A stretch of DNA of 64,000 nt from BACL27 sp964203235 (lineage in GTDB: Bacteria > Actinomycetota > Acidimicrobiia > Acidimicrobiales > Ilumatobacteraceae). Made by a program: the position numbers and the translations under genes. This document shows, piece after piece, positions 1 to 7,857 of the stretch. Location of the stretch: assembly GCA_964203235.1 (NCBI GenBank), contig CAXNLE010000002.1:496001-560000 (forward strand), in the 5' to 3' direction. Position 1 is the first letter of the stretch, and each line of letters begins with the position of its first letter. The notes under the pieces are model-generated. The model was not told the origin of the DNA, made no database searches, and saw nothing but the letters and a program-made list of their open reading frames with translations.

Positions 1-1482
1 GTTCGCCTCAGCACGCGCTGCAAACAACAAGTTCTCACTCACTGTGTCTTTGAACGCTGAAAGGTTCAAGATCGAGTAGAGAATTTTTGTCCTTGGCGAG
101 ACATTCAAGAGAGCAGTCGGGTTTCCACCAGACGTATCGCTTACCAAGAATGGAAGAATGAAACCGGTTCCGGTTCCTTCCATTATTAGAAGCGGCATCG
201 CTTGATATTGCTGAGGGAACGCTTTTGTAATAATCTCCGCTGTCGTTTGTGGCAACACGTTCATTTTGATTCCGGCTGCTTCAAGCATTTGTTTGATCAG
301 CGTTGAGTTTGCAACGTCATCGGAAGATGCTGTATTCACAGGGAAACTGAACTCAAGATCTTTACCCGTTTCTGCCTTGTAAGCAGCCGCGAAAGATTTC
401 GCCTTTGCAAGATCAAACCCTGCAAAGTTTTTCTTGTTGTACATGATGTTGTTTGGTCCGACGATCGAGTCTGGAACACTGCCCATACCTTTTTGACGAA
501 CCTTCACGAACTTCTCGCGATCTAATGCATGAGAAACGGCAAGACGTGCATTCTTGCTGCTAAACGGTAATTTCGAGTTGTTCAACCAAATTGATGAGTA
601 ATAGTCCTCTGGCGACAAGATTGACGTCACAGCTTTGTTCTTTTGCAAATCTTTGATCTGCTTAGCTTCTGAAGCTGATGAGAACATTGTTGCTGCGAGT
701 GAACCGCTCTTCACACCGCTGACGCGTGGTTGCGCATCTGGCAGGTAGGTGAATGTGATTCCGTCGAGGTATGGCAACTTGCCACCCTTGGCATCTTTGC
801 GCCAATAGTCAGGGTTCGCTGTAACAACAAGTTTTGTCAAATCAGTTGAAACCAACTTGAATGCACCAGTACCAACTGGTGTCGTTGAACAATTCTTGCC
901 CAAAATTTGACTTGGAGCACGAGCAAAGAAACGACCCGATGCGTAAAGCGATTCTGGATAATCAGACTCTGCTTGATACAAAGTTACTTGCACCGACATT
1001 GGGCCGGTCACCTTAACGTCAGTTATGTTCGCAGTAAAACCGCCAGCCGTACCTGGGCTTCCAGCTTTGCCTGTAAGAAGAAGTGCTCCACGAAGCGCCT
1101 GAATATTAGTTGCAAGCGCTGCAGCATCTACAGGTGTGCCGTCATGAAACTTGATTCCGTCGCGTACAACAAGACTCCAAATTTTATTGTCTGCATTGTG
1201 CTCAAATGACTTGAGTAGGTACGGAACAATTTTGCCGTCGGCTCGTTGCTCAACCCATGTTTCATAAACGGTGCGAGCACCCATCAAAGCTGAGTTAGCC
1301 AAAGAGTCTGCCATGCAATAACCAGGGAACGAGTCGAAAACACCAACTGTGATATTTCCTCCACGCTTTGGAGTGTCAGCACCAGCAGCACCGCTGCTTG
1401 ATACTTGTGTGAGTGATGCAACAAGCGCGATTGCCATTACGGCAACAACCTTGCGACGACCACCAGTGAATAGTTTCTTCAT
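1..1482 (-). CDS. ABC transporter substrate-binding protein, family 5 (peptide/opine type), C-terminus outside window
   Basis: Reading the minus strand from the ATG at 1482 gives 494 codons open to the window edge, so the C-terminal end is missing. The start has a strong ribosome binding site (AGGGGG about 8 nt upstream). The N-terminus is a Sec signal peptide (MKKLFTGGRRK, then a hydrophobic run ending near SSGAAGA) without a clear lipobox. The mature part has family traits: PKRGGNITVGVFDSFPGYC near the N-terminus, IWSLVVRDGIKFHDGTPVDA, and a later LAVSHALDREKFVK helix. Members bind peptides, opines or other solutes outside the membrane and hand them to a permease pair, which would lie left of the window. 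The substrate cannot be told from sequence. Family assignment is firm; ligand unknown. Confidence 0.9.
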   Translation of the reverse strand, partial: MKKLFTGGRRKVVAVMAIALVASLTQVSSSGAAGADTPKRGGNITVGVFDSFPGYCMADSLANSALMGARTVYETWVEQRADGKIVPYLLKSFEHNADNKIWSLVVRDGIKFHDGTPVDAAALATNIQALRGALLLTGKAGSPGTAGGFTANITDVKVTGPMSVQVTLYQAESDYPESLYASGRFFARAPSQILGKNCSTTPVGTGAFKLVSTDLTKLVVTANPDYWRKDAKGGKLPYLDGITFTYLPDAQPRVSGVKSGSLAATMFSSASEAKQIKDLQKNKAVTSILSPEDYYSSIWLNNSKLPFSSKNARLAVSHALDREKFVKVRQKGMGSVPDSIVGPNNIMYNKKNFAGFDLAKAKSFAAAYKAETGKDLEFSFPVNTASSDDVANSTLIKQMLEAAGIKMNVLPQTTAEIITKAFPQQYQAMPLLIMEGTGTGFILPFLVSDTSGGNPTALLNVSPRTKILYSILNLSAFKDTVSENLLFAARAEAN

Positions 1483-1634
1483 TTTTTATTTCCCCCTTCG
1501 GAAAAAAGGCACGTTGCCCGCGTCAAAGGTAACCCGATCTCTTAAATGGCGATGTCGTTAATCATGTGCCATTCGTCGCTTACGGCGCTTGTGAAAATTC
1601 TTAGATTTTAATTTTTAATCTTGACTTCAATTTT

Positions 1635-2096
1635 TTAGGTAAGTCTTGTTTTCACTAAGTTCGCAATCTTTGCACCGTCGGCGCTGTCGCCCGCCTCACC
1701 TCGAACGGCCTTGACCACTGCGCCCATTGCTTTTGGGCCGCTCAAGCCTTGCGCTGCGGCTATCGCGATTTGTGAATCTACGATTTTCTCAAGATCGGCA
1801 TCACTCATTGCAGCCGGCAAATATCGTTCAAGAATCGCTAATTCGGCGCGTTCTGCAGCTTCGGCTTCATGGCGTCCTGCGTCCTTATATATGTCTGCCG
1901 ATTCGGCGCGTTTTTTAGCCTCAGCCCGCACAACACCTTGAACCTGATCGTTCGATAGTTCAACTGCCGCGTCACCAGCAACCTGAGCGTTCATAATCGC
2001 GGCCAAAGTCATTCGCAACGTCGAAGTTTCAACTTCATTGCGCGCCTTCATTGACGCAGTCAAGTCATCCTTAAGTTGTTGTTTGAGGTTTGACAT
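1635..2096 (-). CDS. yqeY: GatB/YqeY domain protein (YqeY-like)
   Basis: A 153-residue protein of the usual YqeY length. It begins MSNLKQQLKDDLTASMKARN and carries the family's TLRMTLAAIMNAQ and LERYLPAAMSDADLEKIV stretches, ending in the helical AMGAVVKAVRGEAGD region. YqeY is related to the tail domain of the GatB subunit of Asp/Glu-tRNA amidotransferase, which contacts tRNA; the free-standing protein has no settled function. GGGAG sits upstream of the ATG. It is divergent from the DsbB-like gene and alone in its transcription unit. Confidence 0.9.
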   Translation of the reverse strand: MSNLKQQLKDDLTASMKARNEVETSTLRMTLAAIMNAQVAGDAAVELSNDQVQGVVRAEAKKRAESADIYKDAGRHEAEAAERAELAILERYLPAAMSDADLEKIVDSQIAIAAAQGLSGPKAMGAVVKAVRGEAGDSADGAKIANLVKTRLT

Positions 2097-2167
2097 TTTT
2101 CATCACTCCCGTTTAATAATCAGGTTCATTCTTGAATGGGTTTCTAGCAATTAGCGTAGTGCACATC

Positions 2168-2686
2168 ATGAATAACGAAGTCTTTGAACTTTTCTTTGCG
2201 ATGCTGAGTCTTGCCACTTTGGTTTTCGGTGTGATTGTCGTGATCGCTCGCCTGATCAAGGCCAACAGTTTGTTATCTGAAGTCAAAAAGATTGCGTTGC
2301 CACTTGCGGCCTTGATCACTACAACGGCAATGCTCGGAAGCCTGTACTTCTCAGAAATAGTGAACTACAAGCCGTGTCAACTTTGCTGGTATCAACGATT
2401 TGCGATGTACCCGCTGGCGATATTTCTGATCGTCGCCAATTTTAAGAAATTTAAATTTACAAAAATCATTGCCGTTTCTATCGCTCTCGTTGGCGGATCG
2501 GTTTCGACGTATCACTGGTTTCTTGAACGATTCCCAGATTTGGATGCAGGCGTTTGCGATGCAAAACTGCCATGCGAATTTATTTGGTTTGAGAACTTTG
2601 GATTTGTCACGCTTGCATTCATGGCCTTCACTGCTTTTTTCACGACGATCGTTTTAGTTACACTTTCACCACAGGAGAAAAAATGA
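2168..2686 (+). CDS. DsbB/BdbC-like disulfide bond formation protein
   Basis: About 172 residues with four or five membrane helices. The first cysteine pair is in KPCQLCWYQR, the hallmark CxxC of the DsbB family; the second is in GVCDAKLPCEF in a later extracytoplasmic loop. Proteins of this type reoxidise a DsbA-like thiol oxidase and pass electrons to quinone. I place the start at the ATG at 2168; in-frame GTG 2159 and TTG 2132 are possible, and no clear ribosome binding site decides it. It overlaps the next gene by ATGA, so it is very likely translated together with the thioredoxin-like protein, a plausible partner. Confidence 0.88.
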   Translation: MNNEVFELFFAMLSLATLVFGVIVVIARLIKANSLLSEVKKIALPLAALITTTAMLGSLYFSEIVNYKPCQLCWYQRFAMYPLAIFLIVANFKKFKFTKIIAVSIALVGGSVSTYHWFLERFPDLDAGVCDAKLPCEFIWFENFGFVTLAFMAFTAFFTTIVLVTLSPQEKK

Positions 2687-3327
2687 ACTCAAAAAAAAAT
2701 AATTCAGCAGGTTCAAATAAAACTTTCTGGCTCGTGGGTGGCATTGTCGCCGCGATTGCAGTTCTGGCAATTGTTGCGATTGCCAGCCAGTCGGGAACCG
2801 ACGAAGTTGCGCAAGGAGTCGACGAGTTTCGCGCTGTTGAAGTTTCAGGTGAGGCGCTGCCTGTGTATGCAGAAGGTGCTGCCGACAAAGCAGTCGGCAT
2901 GACTGCACCAATTCTGACTGGCGCAGGTTTCACTGGAAACAAGATTGTCACGACCCCAGGCGCACCGACGCTTCTAGTGTTTCTTGCGCACTGGTGTGGG
3001 TTTTGCCAGCGTGAGGTGCCACTTCTCGTGCAATGGAATCGTGACGGACTAGTACCAAGTGGTGTAGATGTGATTGGCGTTGCGACTTCAAGTGACCCGG
3101 CTTCACCAAACTTTCCACCTTCTGAGTGGCTTGCCCGTGAAGAGTTTCCGGCACTTTGGCCGGTGATGGCTGACAGTGGCGAAAAAACTGCAGCAAACGC
3201 ATTTGGCCTTTCTGGGTTTCCATTTTTTGTGTTGCTTGATGCCGATGGCAAAGTCGCATTTCGAGGAAGTGGAGTGATTGAATCGAAGGTGCTCACCGAG
3301 ATCATCACCAAGACTCTCGGCGTCTAA
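2683..3327 (+). CDS. membrane-anchored TlpA/thioredoxin-like protein
   Basis: A 214-residue protein with an N-terminal membrane anchor (FWLVGGIVAAIAVLAIV) and an extracytoplasmic thioredoxin fold. The active site is in AHWCGFCQREVP, a CxxC with the flanking pattern of TlpA/ResA-type proteins, and the cis-proline loop is GLSGFPFFVLLDADGK. It is probably the thiol oxidoreductase served by the DsbB-like protein encoded just upstream, with which it overlaps by 4 bp (ATGA). Whether it oxidises, isomerises or reduces substrates cannot be read from the motif. Confidence 0.88.
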   Translation: MNSKKNNSAGSNKTFWLVGGIVAAIAVLAIVAIASQSGTDEVAQGVDEFRAVEVSGEALPVYAEGAADKAVGMTAPILTGAGFTGNKIVTTPGAPTLLVFLAHWCGFCQREVPLLVQWNRDGLVPSGVDVIGVATSSDPASPNFPPSEWLAREEFPALWPVMADSGEKTAANAFGLSGFPFFVLLDADGKVAFRGSGVIESKVLTEIITKTLGV

Positions 3328-3378
3328 ACAACTCGCTCAAACGTTTCTGACAGTGCGCCAAAACAAAATTGCACAACT

Positions 3379-3867
3379 ATGAAGGCAAATCAAATTCCTG
3401 TGGCTCACACGCCACCCGGTGGTTACGGCAAAACATTTCCTCCGTTGATTCTTGGTGGGTGCACTGAACCGCTTGTGCAAGGTGCCCCCGACCTTCGCGG
3501 AATTTGGAAAACAATTCGAGCCGAACGGGCTGGTGTCAGCGTGCCTGCCGACGACCGAATCATGTTTTATACAGAGCGCATCGAGCAGTGCGGCGACAGA
3601 ATCGTTGACTGTGGTGGCGGCACAATCGCCGATGCTCGCGCCGATGGCACTGAGGGCAATGGCGTTCATGATGTCTCGGTCTTTGACTTCAAAACACCAA
3701 TTCATGTGATTGCGACATACGAAGATCAAGTTTTTGTCTTGCGACCAGTTGGCTTGCCCGGAGTCGAAATCACCCGGCGACTTGATGCCGATGGCCACAT
3801 GATCTGGACTCGACCTGATCTAGGTGGTTTAAAAGTAACTCTTGAACGTGTCAGCGACCCGATCTAA
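3379..3867 (+). CDS. conserved-looking hypothetical protein, possible calycin-type beta barrel
   Basis: I do not recognise this 162-residue cytoplasmic protein. It has no signal peptide or membrane helix. It is rich in predicted beta strands with alternating charged turns (DRIMFYTERIEQCGDRIVD, VFVLRPVGLPGVEITRR, DGHMIWTRPDLGGLKVTLER), a pattern seen in lipocalin/FABP-like ligand-binding barrels; that resemblance is by eye only. Codon use matches its neighbours. It lies 51 bp after the TlpA-like gene on the same strand and could be the last gene of that operon. Confidence 0.6.
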   Translation: MKANQIPVAHTPPGGYGKTFPPLILGGCTEPLVQGAPDLRGIWKTIRAERAGVSVPADDRIMFYTERIEQCGDRIVDCGGGTIADARADGTEGNGVHDVSVFDFKTPIHVIATYEDQVFVLRPVGLPGVEITRRLDADGHMIWTRPDLGGLKVTLERVSDPI

Positions 3868-3903
3868 CTAGTTTCTCAGTAAGACGATAACCCAGTAGCC
3901 ATA

Positions 3904-3932
3904 TTGGGAATGATTCTCATTATCGCTATAGT
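3904..3932 (+). promoter_or_regulatory. Fur/Zur-like operator overlapping a sigma-A-type promoter of znuA
   Basis: Positions 3906-3924, read on the minus strand as GATAATGAGAATCATTCCC, match the 19-bp Fur-family consensus GATAATGATAATCATTATC at 16 of 19 positions, with a core dyad AATGA-ttc-TCATT. It sits between TTGGGA (3904-3909) and TATAGT (3927-3932), which are 17 bp apart, so a bound repressor would block polymerase. TATAGT ends 7 bp before the ATG at 3940, implying transcription starts at or next to the start codon. Given the downstream metal importer, Zur is the likelier repressor; Fur or Mur are alternatives. Confidence 0.72.
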
Positions 3933-3939
3933 GGGTCGC

Positions 3940-4890
3940 ATGAGAAAAATCAATAAATTAGTGTCAGCATTTATTGCACTAGTAATTTTCGCGAGTTGCA
4001 GCAGTGCGAGTGATGCGACAAGTGATTCGACAAGTAATAATGAATCGATAATCGAAACAACATCTGATTCTGTTGTTGCTGAGTTGCCAGCCATTGCTGT
4101 TACCTACTCGCTAATTGGCGACATAGTTTCGCAACTCGTTGGCGATAAGGCAACGGTGAGAGTAGTTGTTCCAGATGGTCAAGACCCGCACGAATTTCAA
4201 CCATCAGCCAAAGACATCGAAATTATCAACAACGCTGCCCTAGTCGTGTCAAACGGTCTTGAATTCGAAGAAGGCCTCGAAGAAGTACTCGAAACCTTTG
4301 CTGACTCAGGTGGCAACATTTTCATGGTCGGCAAACACATCACCGTGCGCAAAATTGAAGACGGCGACGAACACGGCGACAAGCACACGGGGGGCGACCC
4401 ACACCTTTGGCTATCTCCTGCGACAATGCTCGAAATGCTTCCGGCACTGACAACTGCGCTTAGTGAAGCGACAGGTTCAGACCTTTCTGCCGAGGCAACG
4501 GCCTTCACGACAAAATTGCAAAATCTCGACCGAGAAGTTGAATCAATCATTAACAGTCTTGACGAGTGCAACCTAGTCAGTGGCCACGATGAGATGGGAT
4601 ACTTTACCGACCACTTTGGCTGCAAAGTCATCGGCGCGATCATCCCATCATTTACCACTACTTCTGAAGCAACTGCAGGCGAACTTGCCGAACTCAAAGA
4701 ATTGATCCAGCAATACAAAGTGCCAGCGATCTTTACGGGCCTTGGTACATCTCCGGATGTGGCAGACCAATTGGCTAGTGAACTCGGCGTAAAAGCGGTG
4801 ACTCTCTCGACTCACTATTTAGACGGTGCCGCCAACTATCAAGAGTTCATTCTCAAGATGGTTAACCAAATCGCTGAAGCACTCGGCTAA
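3940..4890 (+). CDS. znuA: zinc/manganese-type ABC transporter substrate-binding lipoprotein (ZnuA-like)
   Basis: A cluster 9 (A-I) metal-binding lipoprotein of 316 residues. The signal peptide MRKINKLVSAFIALVIFASC ends in a lipobox whose Cys is residue 20. The mature protein has VTYSLIGDIVSQLVGDKATV, the metal-ligand region DGQDPHEFQPSAKD, a short His/Asp-rich loop (DEHGDKHTGGDPHLWLSPAT), SGHDEMGYFTDHFG, and the C-terminal Asp region AVTLSTHYLDG. The His-rich loop favours zinc. I chose the ATG at 3940, not the upstream TTG at 3904, because it gives a clean signal peptide and fits the promoter. It heads the operon znuA-znuB-znuC. Confidence 0.9.
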   Translation: MRKINKLVSAFIALVIFASCSSASDATSDSTSNNESIIETTSDSVVAELPAIAVTYSLIGDIVSQLVGDKATVRVVVPDGQDPHEFQPSAKDIEIINNAALVVSNGLEFEEGLEEVLETFADSGGNIFMVGKHITVRKIEDGDEHGDKHTGGDPHLWLSPATMLEMLPALTTALSEATGSDLSAEATAFTTKLQNLDREVESIINSLDECNLVSGHDEMGYFTDHFGCKVIGAIIPSFTTTSEATAGELAELKELIQQYKVPAIFTGLGTSPDVADQLASELGVKAVTLSTHYLDGAANYQEFILKMVNQIAEALG

Positions 4891-4917
4891 CTCGCATCAC
4901 TCATTACTGTTGTAAAT

Positions 4918-5814
4918 GTGAGTTGGCTTAACAACAGCATGTTCATTGAGCCATTTGTAAACAACGAGTTTCTTCGCTTGGCTCTTGCTGGCGGAGTACT
5001 CGTTGCATTAACTTGCGCTGTCGCCGGAACTTTTGTTGTTCTACGTGGGCTCGCATTTGTTGGTGATGCACTGGCGCACGGCGTATTGCCTGGGATCGCA
5101 ACTGCTCTAATTTTTGGCGTATCGGGCATAATCGGCGCGGCATTTGGATCACTGATAATGATGGCTGGAGTGAGTCTGGTTTCTCGAAGATTTCGTCTTT
5201 CAGGAGATACAGCAATTGGCCTTTTGTTCGTCGGCATGCTGGCTCTCGGAGTAATGATCACTTCGCGCTCTAGAACTTTTGTTGGCGATCTTTCACGAAT
5301 TTTATTTGGAGAGCTACTTGGGGTCACCTCAAGAGATCTGATCTCACAGGTTTGCGCACTAATAATTGTTATATCGATCGCAATTATTGCCCGACGCCCT
5401 TTTTTACTGCTTTCTGTTGATGAAGGTCTTGCAAGTTCATCAGGATTTTCAGTTCGCTTGTTTCACAACTTAATGCTGACGATGATTGCGGTTACTGTGG
5501 TCGCGAGTTTTCAAACTGTTGGTACTTTGCTGGTGCTTGGCATGTTGATCGCTCCGGCTGCTACTGGCGCACTGTTTGCAAGACGAATTTCAACAATGAT
5601 GACTGTCGCCGCAGTTGTTGGATCATTTTCAACTTATGTTGGACTACTAGTGAGCTATCACTTTGACCTGGCAGCTGGTGCAAGCATCGTACTCACGGCT
5701 GTTTTTATTTTTGCTGTCGCTGCAACCTACACCGAAATTATTAAGACAATCAAAACAAAACAAAGCAATGAGCACGAGCATCAGCACTCACATTCAGGTG
5801 CGCACATCAGATGA
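4918..5814 (+). CDS. znuB: metal ABC transporter permease with His-rich tail (ZnuB-like)
   Basis: An integral membrane permease of 298 residues with eight or nine hydrophobic segments, of the ABC-3 family: LRGLAFVGDALAHGVLPGIA, SGDTAIGLLFVGMLALGVM and TVGTLLVLGMLIAPAATGAL are characteristic. The C-terminus carries an unusual tail NEHEHQHSHSGAHIR, with five His in about 12 residues on the probable cytoplasmic side, which could bind incoming Zn2+. The annotated start is GTG 4918; ATG 4939 (MFIEPFVNNEF) is equally possible. It overlaps znuC by ATGA. Confidence 0.9.
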   Translation: MSWLNNSMFIEPFVNNEFLRLALAGGVLVALTCAVAGTFVVLRGLAFVGDALAHGVLPGIATALIFGVSGIIGAAFGSLIMMAGVSLVSRRFRLSGDTAIGLLFVGMLALGVMITSRSRTFVGDLSRILFGELLGVTSRDLISQVCALIIVISIAIIARRPFLLLSVDEGLASSSGFSVRLFHNLMLTMIAVTVVASFQTVGTLLVLGMLIAPAATGALFARRISTMMTVAAVVGSFSTYVGLLVSYHFDLAAGASIVLTAVFIFAVAATYTEIIKTIKTKQSNEHEHQHSHSGAHIR

Positions 5815-6539
5815 AGTCGCAAATCCAAAAATCAATTAGCGCCGACCAACTCGGCGTTGGGTACTCAAAGTTTCCAGTGGTTGATAATGTCTCGGTCTCA
5901 CTTGAGCCAGGTGCTCTACTTGTTTTGATTGGCACCAATGGTTCTGGCAAATCCACAATTCTCAAAACTATGGCAGGTCTATTGCAACCAATCAAGGGTC
6001 ATTTAGAAGTTCTCGGTCAACCAACTGGCATGCTGCCTAAGCGCGTTGCCTATTTGCCCCAACATCCGATCTCGACACACACTTTGCCGTTGCGAGTGCA
6101 CGATGTTGTCGCAATGGGAAGATTTGCTCATCTCGGATTATTTCGCAGAACTTCTCAACACGACCAAAACATAGTGATTGATGCAATGAAGCGAACTGGA
6201 ATCGAAACCCAAGCCAACGAACCCATCCGCGATCTGTCAGGTGGTCAACAGCAACGAACACACTTGGCTCAAGTTTTAACAAGACAGGCGGAAATTTTAT
6301 TGCTTGACGAGCCAACAGCCGGCCTCGATATCAACGGAAGAAAACTTGTCGCCGAATTAATCGCGAGCGAGCGAGCGCGTGGGGTAACTGTTGTGATGGC
6401 GACCCACGAATTGCAAGATGCCGAAAATGCAAACACGGTCATGTTGCTAGCCCAACGAGTCGTTTCTATTGGTCCACCCGAGGTTGCGTTGCGTGACGAG
6501 TATTTACGCGAGTGCTTTGGCTTTACTCAGCCTCACTAG
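5811..6539 (+). CDS. znuC: metal ABC transporter ATP-binding protein (ZnuC-like)
   Basis: A 242-residue ABC ATPase. Walker A is GTNGSGKSTILK, the signature is DLSGGQQQRTHLAQVL, Walker B is EILLLDEPTAGLD, and the switch histidine is in VMATHELQDAE. It energises the ZnuB-like permease. Its 3' end overlaps the 3' end of the convergent MGMT gene by 17 bp, leaving no room for a conventional terminator between them. Confidence 0.92.
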   Translation: MKSQIQKSISADQLGVGYSKFPVVDNVSVSLEPGALLVLIGTNGSGKSTILKTMAGLLQPIKGHLEVLGQPTGMLPKRVAYLPQHPISTHTLPLRVHDVVAMGRFAHLGLFRRTSQHDQNIVIDAMKRTGIETQANEPIRDLSGGQQQRTHLAQVLTRQAEILLLDEPTAGLDINGRKLVAELIASERARGVTVVMATHELQDAENANTVMLLAQRVVSIGPPEVALRDEYLRECFGFTQPH

Positions 6540-7050
6540 ACGTTTCACTTGAAGCTTTTTCAAGTGCAAGAAGTTTGCGCTTTATAGATAACCCGCCGGC
6601 GTAACCACCAAGTGAGCCATCTGATGCAATCACCCGGTGGCACGGCAAAATAATCGCCACTGGATTTTTACCATTAGCCGAGCCCACTGCACGAAAGGCC
6701 CGCGGTTTTCGCACCAACTTTGCTTGCTGTGCGTATGAAATTGTTTGACCATAAGGAATCGTCGCGAGCGAATTCCAAGCAGCATTTTGAAAATCCGTTC
6801 CACCGATATCAAGTTTGATTGAAAACTTTTTTCGCTTGCCGGCAAAGTATTCTCGCAATTGTTTTTCAGCGAGACTTAAGTTTCTTCTAGCAACTAGTGA
6901 AGCTTTTTGATTTTTAGCAACTCTCTTTGCGCCAAAGATAATTTCACATAGGCCATCTATCGAAGCCACAAGTGTTAATTTGCCAATCGGCGTAGAAATT
7001 ACACGAGATTCAGTTACTCGCGGTACAGATCGTTGTGGCGTAACCTTCAT
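6523..7050 (-). CDS. ogt: methylated-DNA--protein-cysteine methyltransferase
   Basis: Repairs O6-alkylguanine by irreversible transfer of the alkyl group to its own cysteine. The active site is ILPCHRVIASDGSLGGYAGG, with the diagnostic PCHRV and the downstream YAGGL loop; the DNA-binding helix region precedes it (AFRAVGSANGKNP with its Arg finger). The 175-residue length is that of the single-domain Ogt type. The ATG at 7050 is backed by a GGGAGG ribosome binding site that lies inside the first codons of the divergent mgsA gene. Ogt fits better than Ada because no methylphosphotriester or AraC domain is present. Confidence 0.93.
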   Translation of the reverse strand: MKVTPQRSVPRVTESRVISTPIGKLTLVASIDGLCEIIFGAKRVAKNQKASLVARRNLSLAEKQLREYFAGKRKKFSIKLDIGGTDFQNAAWNSLATIPYGQTISYAQQAKLVRKPRAFRAVGSANGKNPVAIILPCHRVIASDGSLGGYAGGLSIKRKLLALEKASSETSSEAE

Positions 7051-7052
7051 TT

Positions 7053-7493
7053 ATGACCTCCCATGAGATGACGAGCATTGAAAGCCCAGCTACAAAGCGT
7101 ATTGCACTTGTTGCTCACGACAATATGAAACGCGAAATGCTCGAGTGGGCGACTGAGCATAAAGATGAATTGAAAAGGCACACGCTGATAGCGACTGGTT
7201 CAACAGGTAAATTAATTGCCGACAGTACAGGCTTGACACTCGAACGAATGCGAAGTGGACCACTTGGCGGTGATCAACAAATCGGCGCGCGAATTTCTGA
7301 CGGTGGCATTGACGTGTTGTTGTTTTTTTGGGATCCACTTGAGCCCCAGCCGCACGACCCAGATATTCGAGCATTGTTGCGTATCGCCGTTGTCTGGAAT
7401 ATTCCGGTGGCTTGCAATCGTGCCAGCGCCGACTTTATTTTGAGTTCGCCGCTACTCGGTGGTGTCTACCAAAGACGCGTGCCGAAGTATTAA
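7053..7493 (+). CDS. mgsA: methylglyoxal synthase
   Basis: Converts dihydroxyacetone phosphate to methylglyoxal and phosphate, a glycolytic bypass used under phosphate limitation. The 146-residue protein is full length and shows IALVAHDNMKREMLEWA near the start, the phosphate-binding ATGSTG, and the catalytic region SGPLGGDQQIGARI with the essential Asp. The start could be ATG 7053 or ATG 7068. TAACCT at 7041-7046 lies 6 bp before 7053 with no Shine-Dalgarno, favouring a leaderless message from 7053. Its 5' end is only 2 bp from that of the divergent ogt gene. Confidence 0.92.
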   Translation: MTSHEMTSIESPATKRIALVAHDNMKREMLEWATEHKDELKRHTLIATGSTGKLIADSTGLTLERMRSGPLGGDQQIGARISDGGIDVLLFFWDPLEPQPHDPDIRALLRIAVVWNIPVACNRASADFILSSPLLGGVYQRRVPKY

Positions 7494-7497
7494 AACC

Positions 7498-7519
7498 CGT
7501 TATTTAATAGCGCTTTTTT
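7498..7519 (+). terminator. weak intrinsic terminator after mgsA
   Basis: CGTTAT-tta-ATAGCG (7498-7512) forms a 6-bp stem with one G-T pair and a 3-nt loop, followed by C and six T (7514-7519). It directly follows the mgsA stop and precedes the 3' end of the convergent DUF805 gene. Confidence 0.5.
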
Positions 7520-7841
7520 AACTAGTGCGTGGCGGCGGAGGCGGCCCAAAACGATTCTCAATAGTGTCACCTTGGCGCAAGCCTAAAACCAAGTTAAAAA
7601 TTGGCGCAAAAACCCACCAACCTTTGTGATCAGTGTCGTGCATTCGACGAACTGCTACAGCAATAGTCGGTAGAAGCGTTAGCAAAGACGCCGCGTTACT
7701 TAGCGACGAATCAATCGTTGAAGCCACAATCTCTGCGAGCAACGTAAATAGAACCCACCACCAATATTCTGAGCGCGATGCACGGCCTTTGAAATTTGCG
7801 TAATTTTGAAAGCCTGAACGAATTGCGGTTTGAAAGTTCAT
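7518..7841 (-). CDS. DUF805 family membrane protein
   Basis: A 107-residue protein of the DUF805 (YhaH/YhaI-like) family: an aromatic amphipathic start (FQNYANFKGRASRSEYWWW), membrane helices, and the conserved RRMHDTDHKGWWVFAPIFN region, ending in a proline stretch GPPPPPRTS. Function is unknown in the family. It lies 16 bp after the acyl-CoA dehydrogenase gene on the same strand and may be co-transcribed with it. Confidence 0.88.
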   Translation of the reverse strand: MNFQTAIRSGFQNYANFKGRASRSEYWWWVLFTLLAEIVASTIDSSLSNAASLLTLLPTIAVAVRRMHDTDHKGWWVFAPIFNLVLGLRQGDTIENRFGPPPPPRTS

Positions 7842-7857
7842 AGCTTTTTAATGCTAG

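Noticed and set aside
1483..1634. Gap between the binding-protein gene and yqeY examined for tRNA or small genes
   Set aside because: No tRNA-like T-loop, no plausible open frame and no strong hairpin; only the upstream region of the binding-protein gene.
2658..3311. 217-codon minus-strand open frame opposite the TlpA-like gene
   Set aside because: Low-complexity Ser/Thr/Ala-rich translation with no domain logic; the plus strand carries the CxxC thioredoxin fold.
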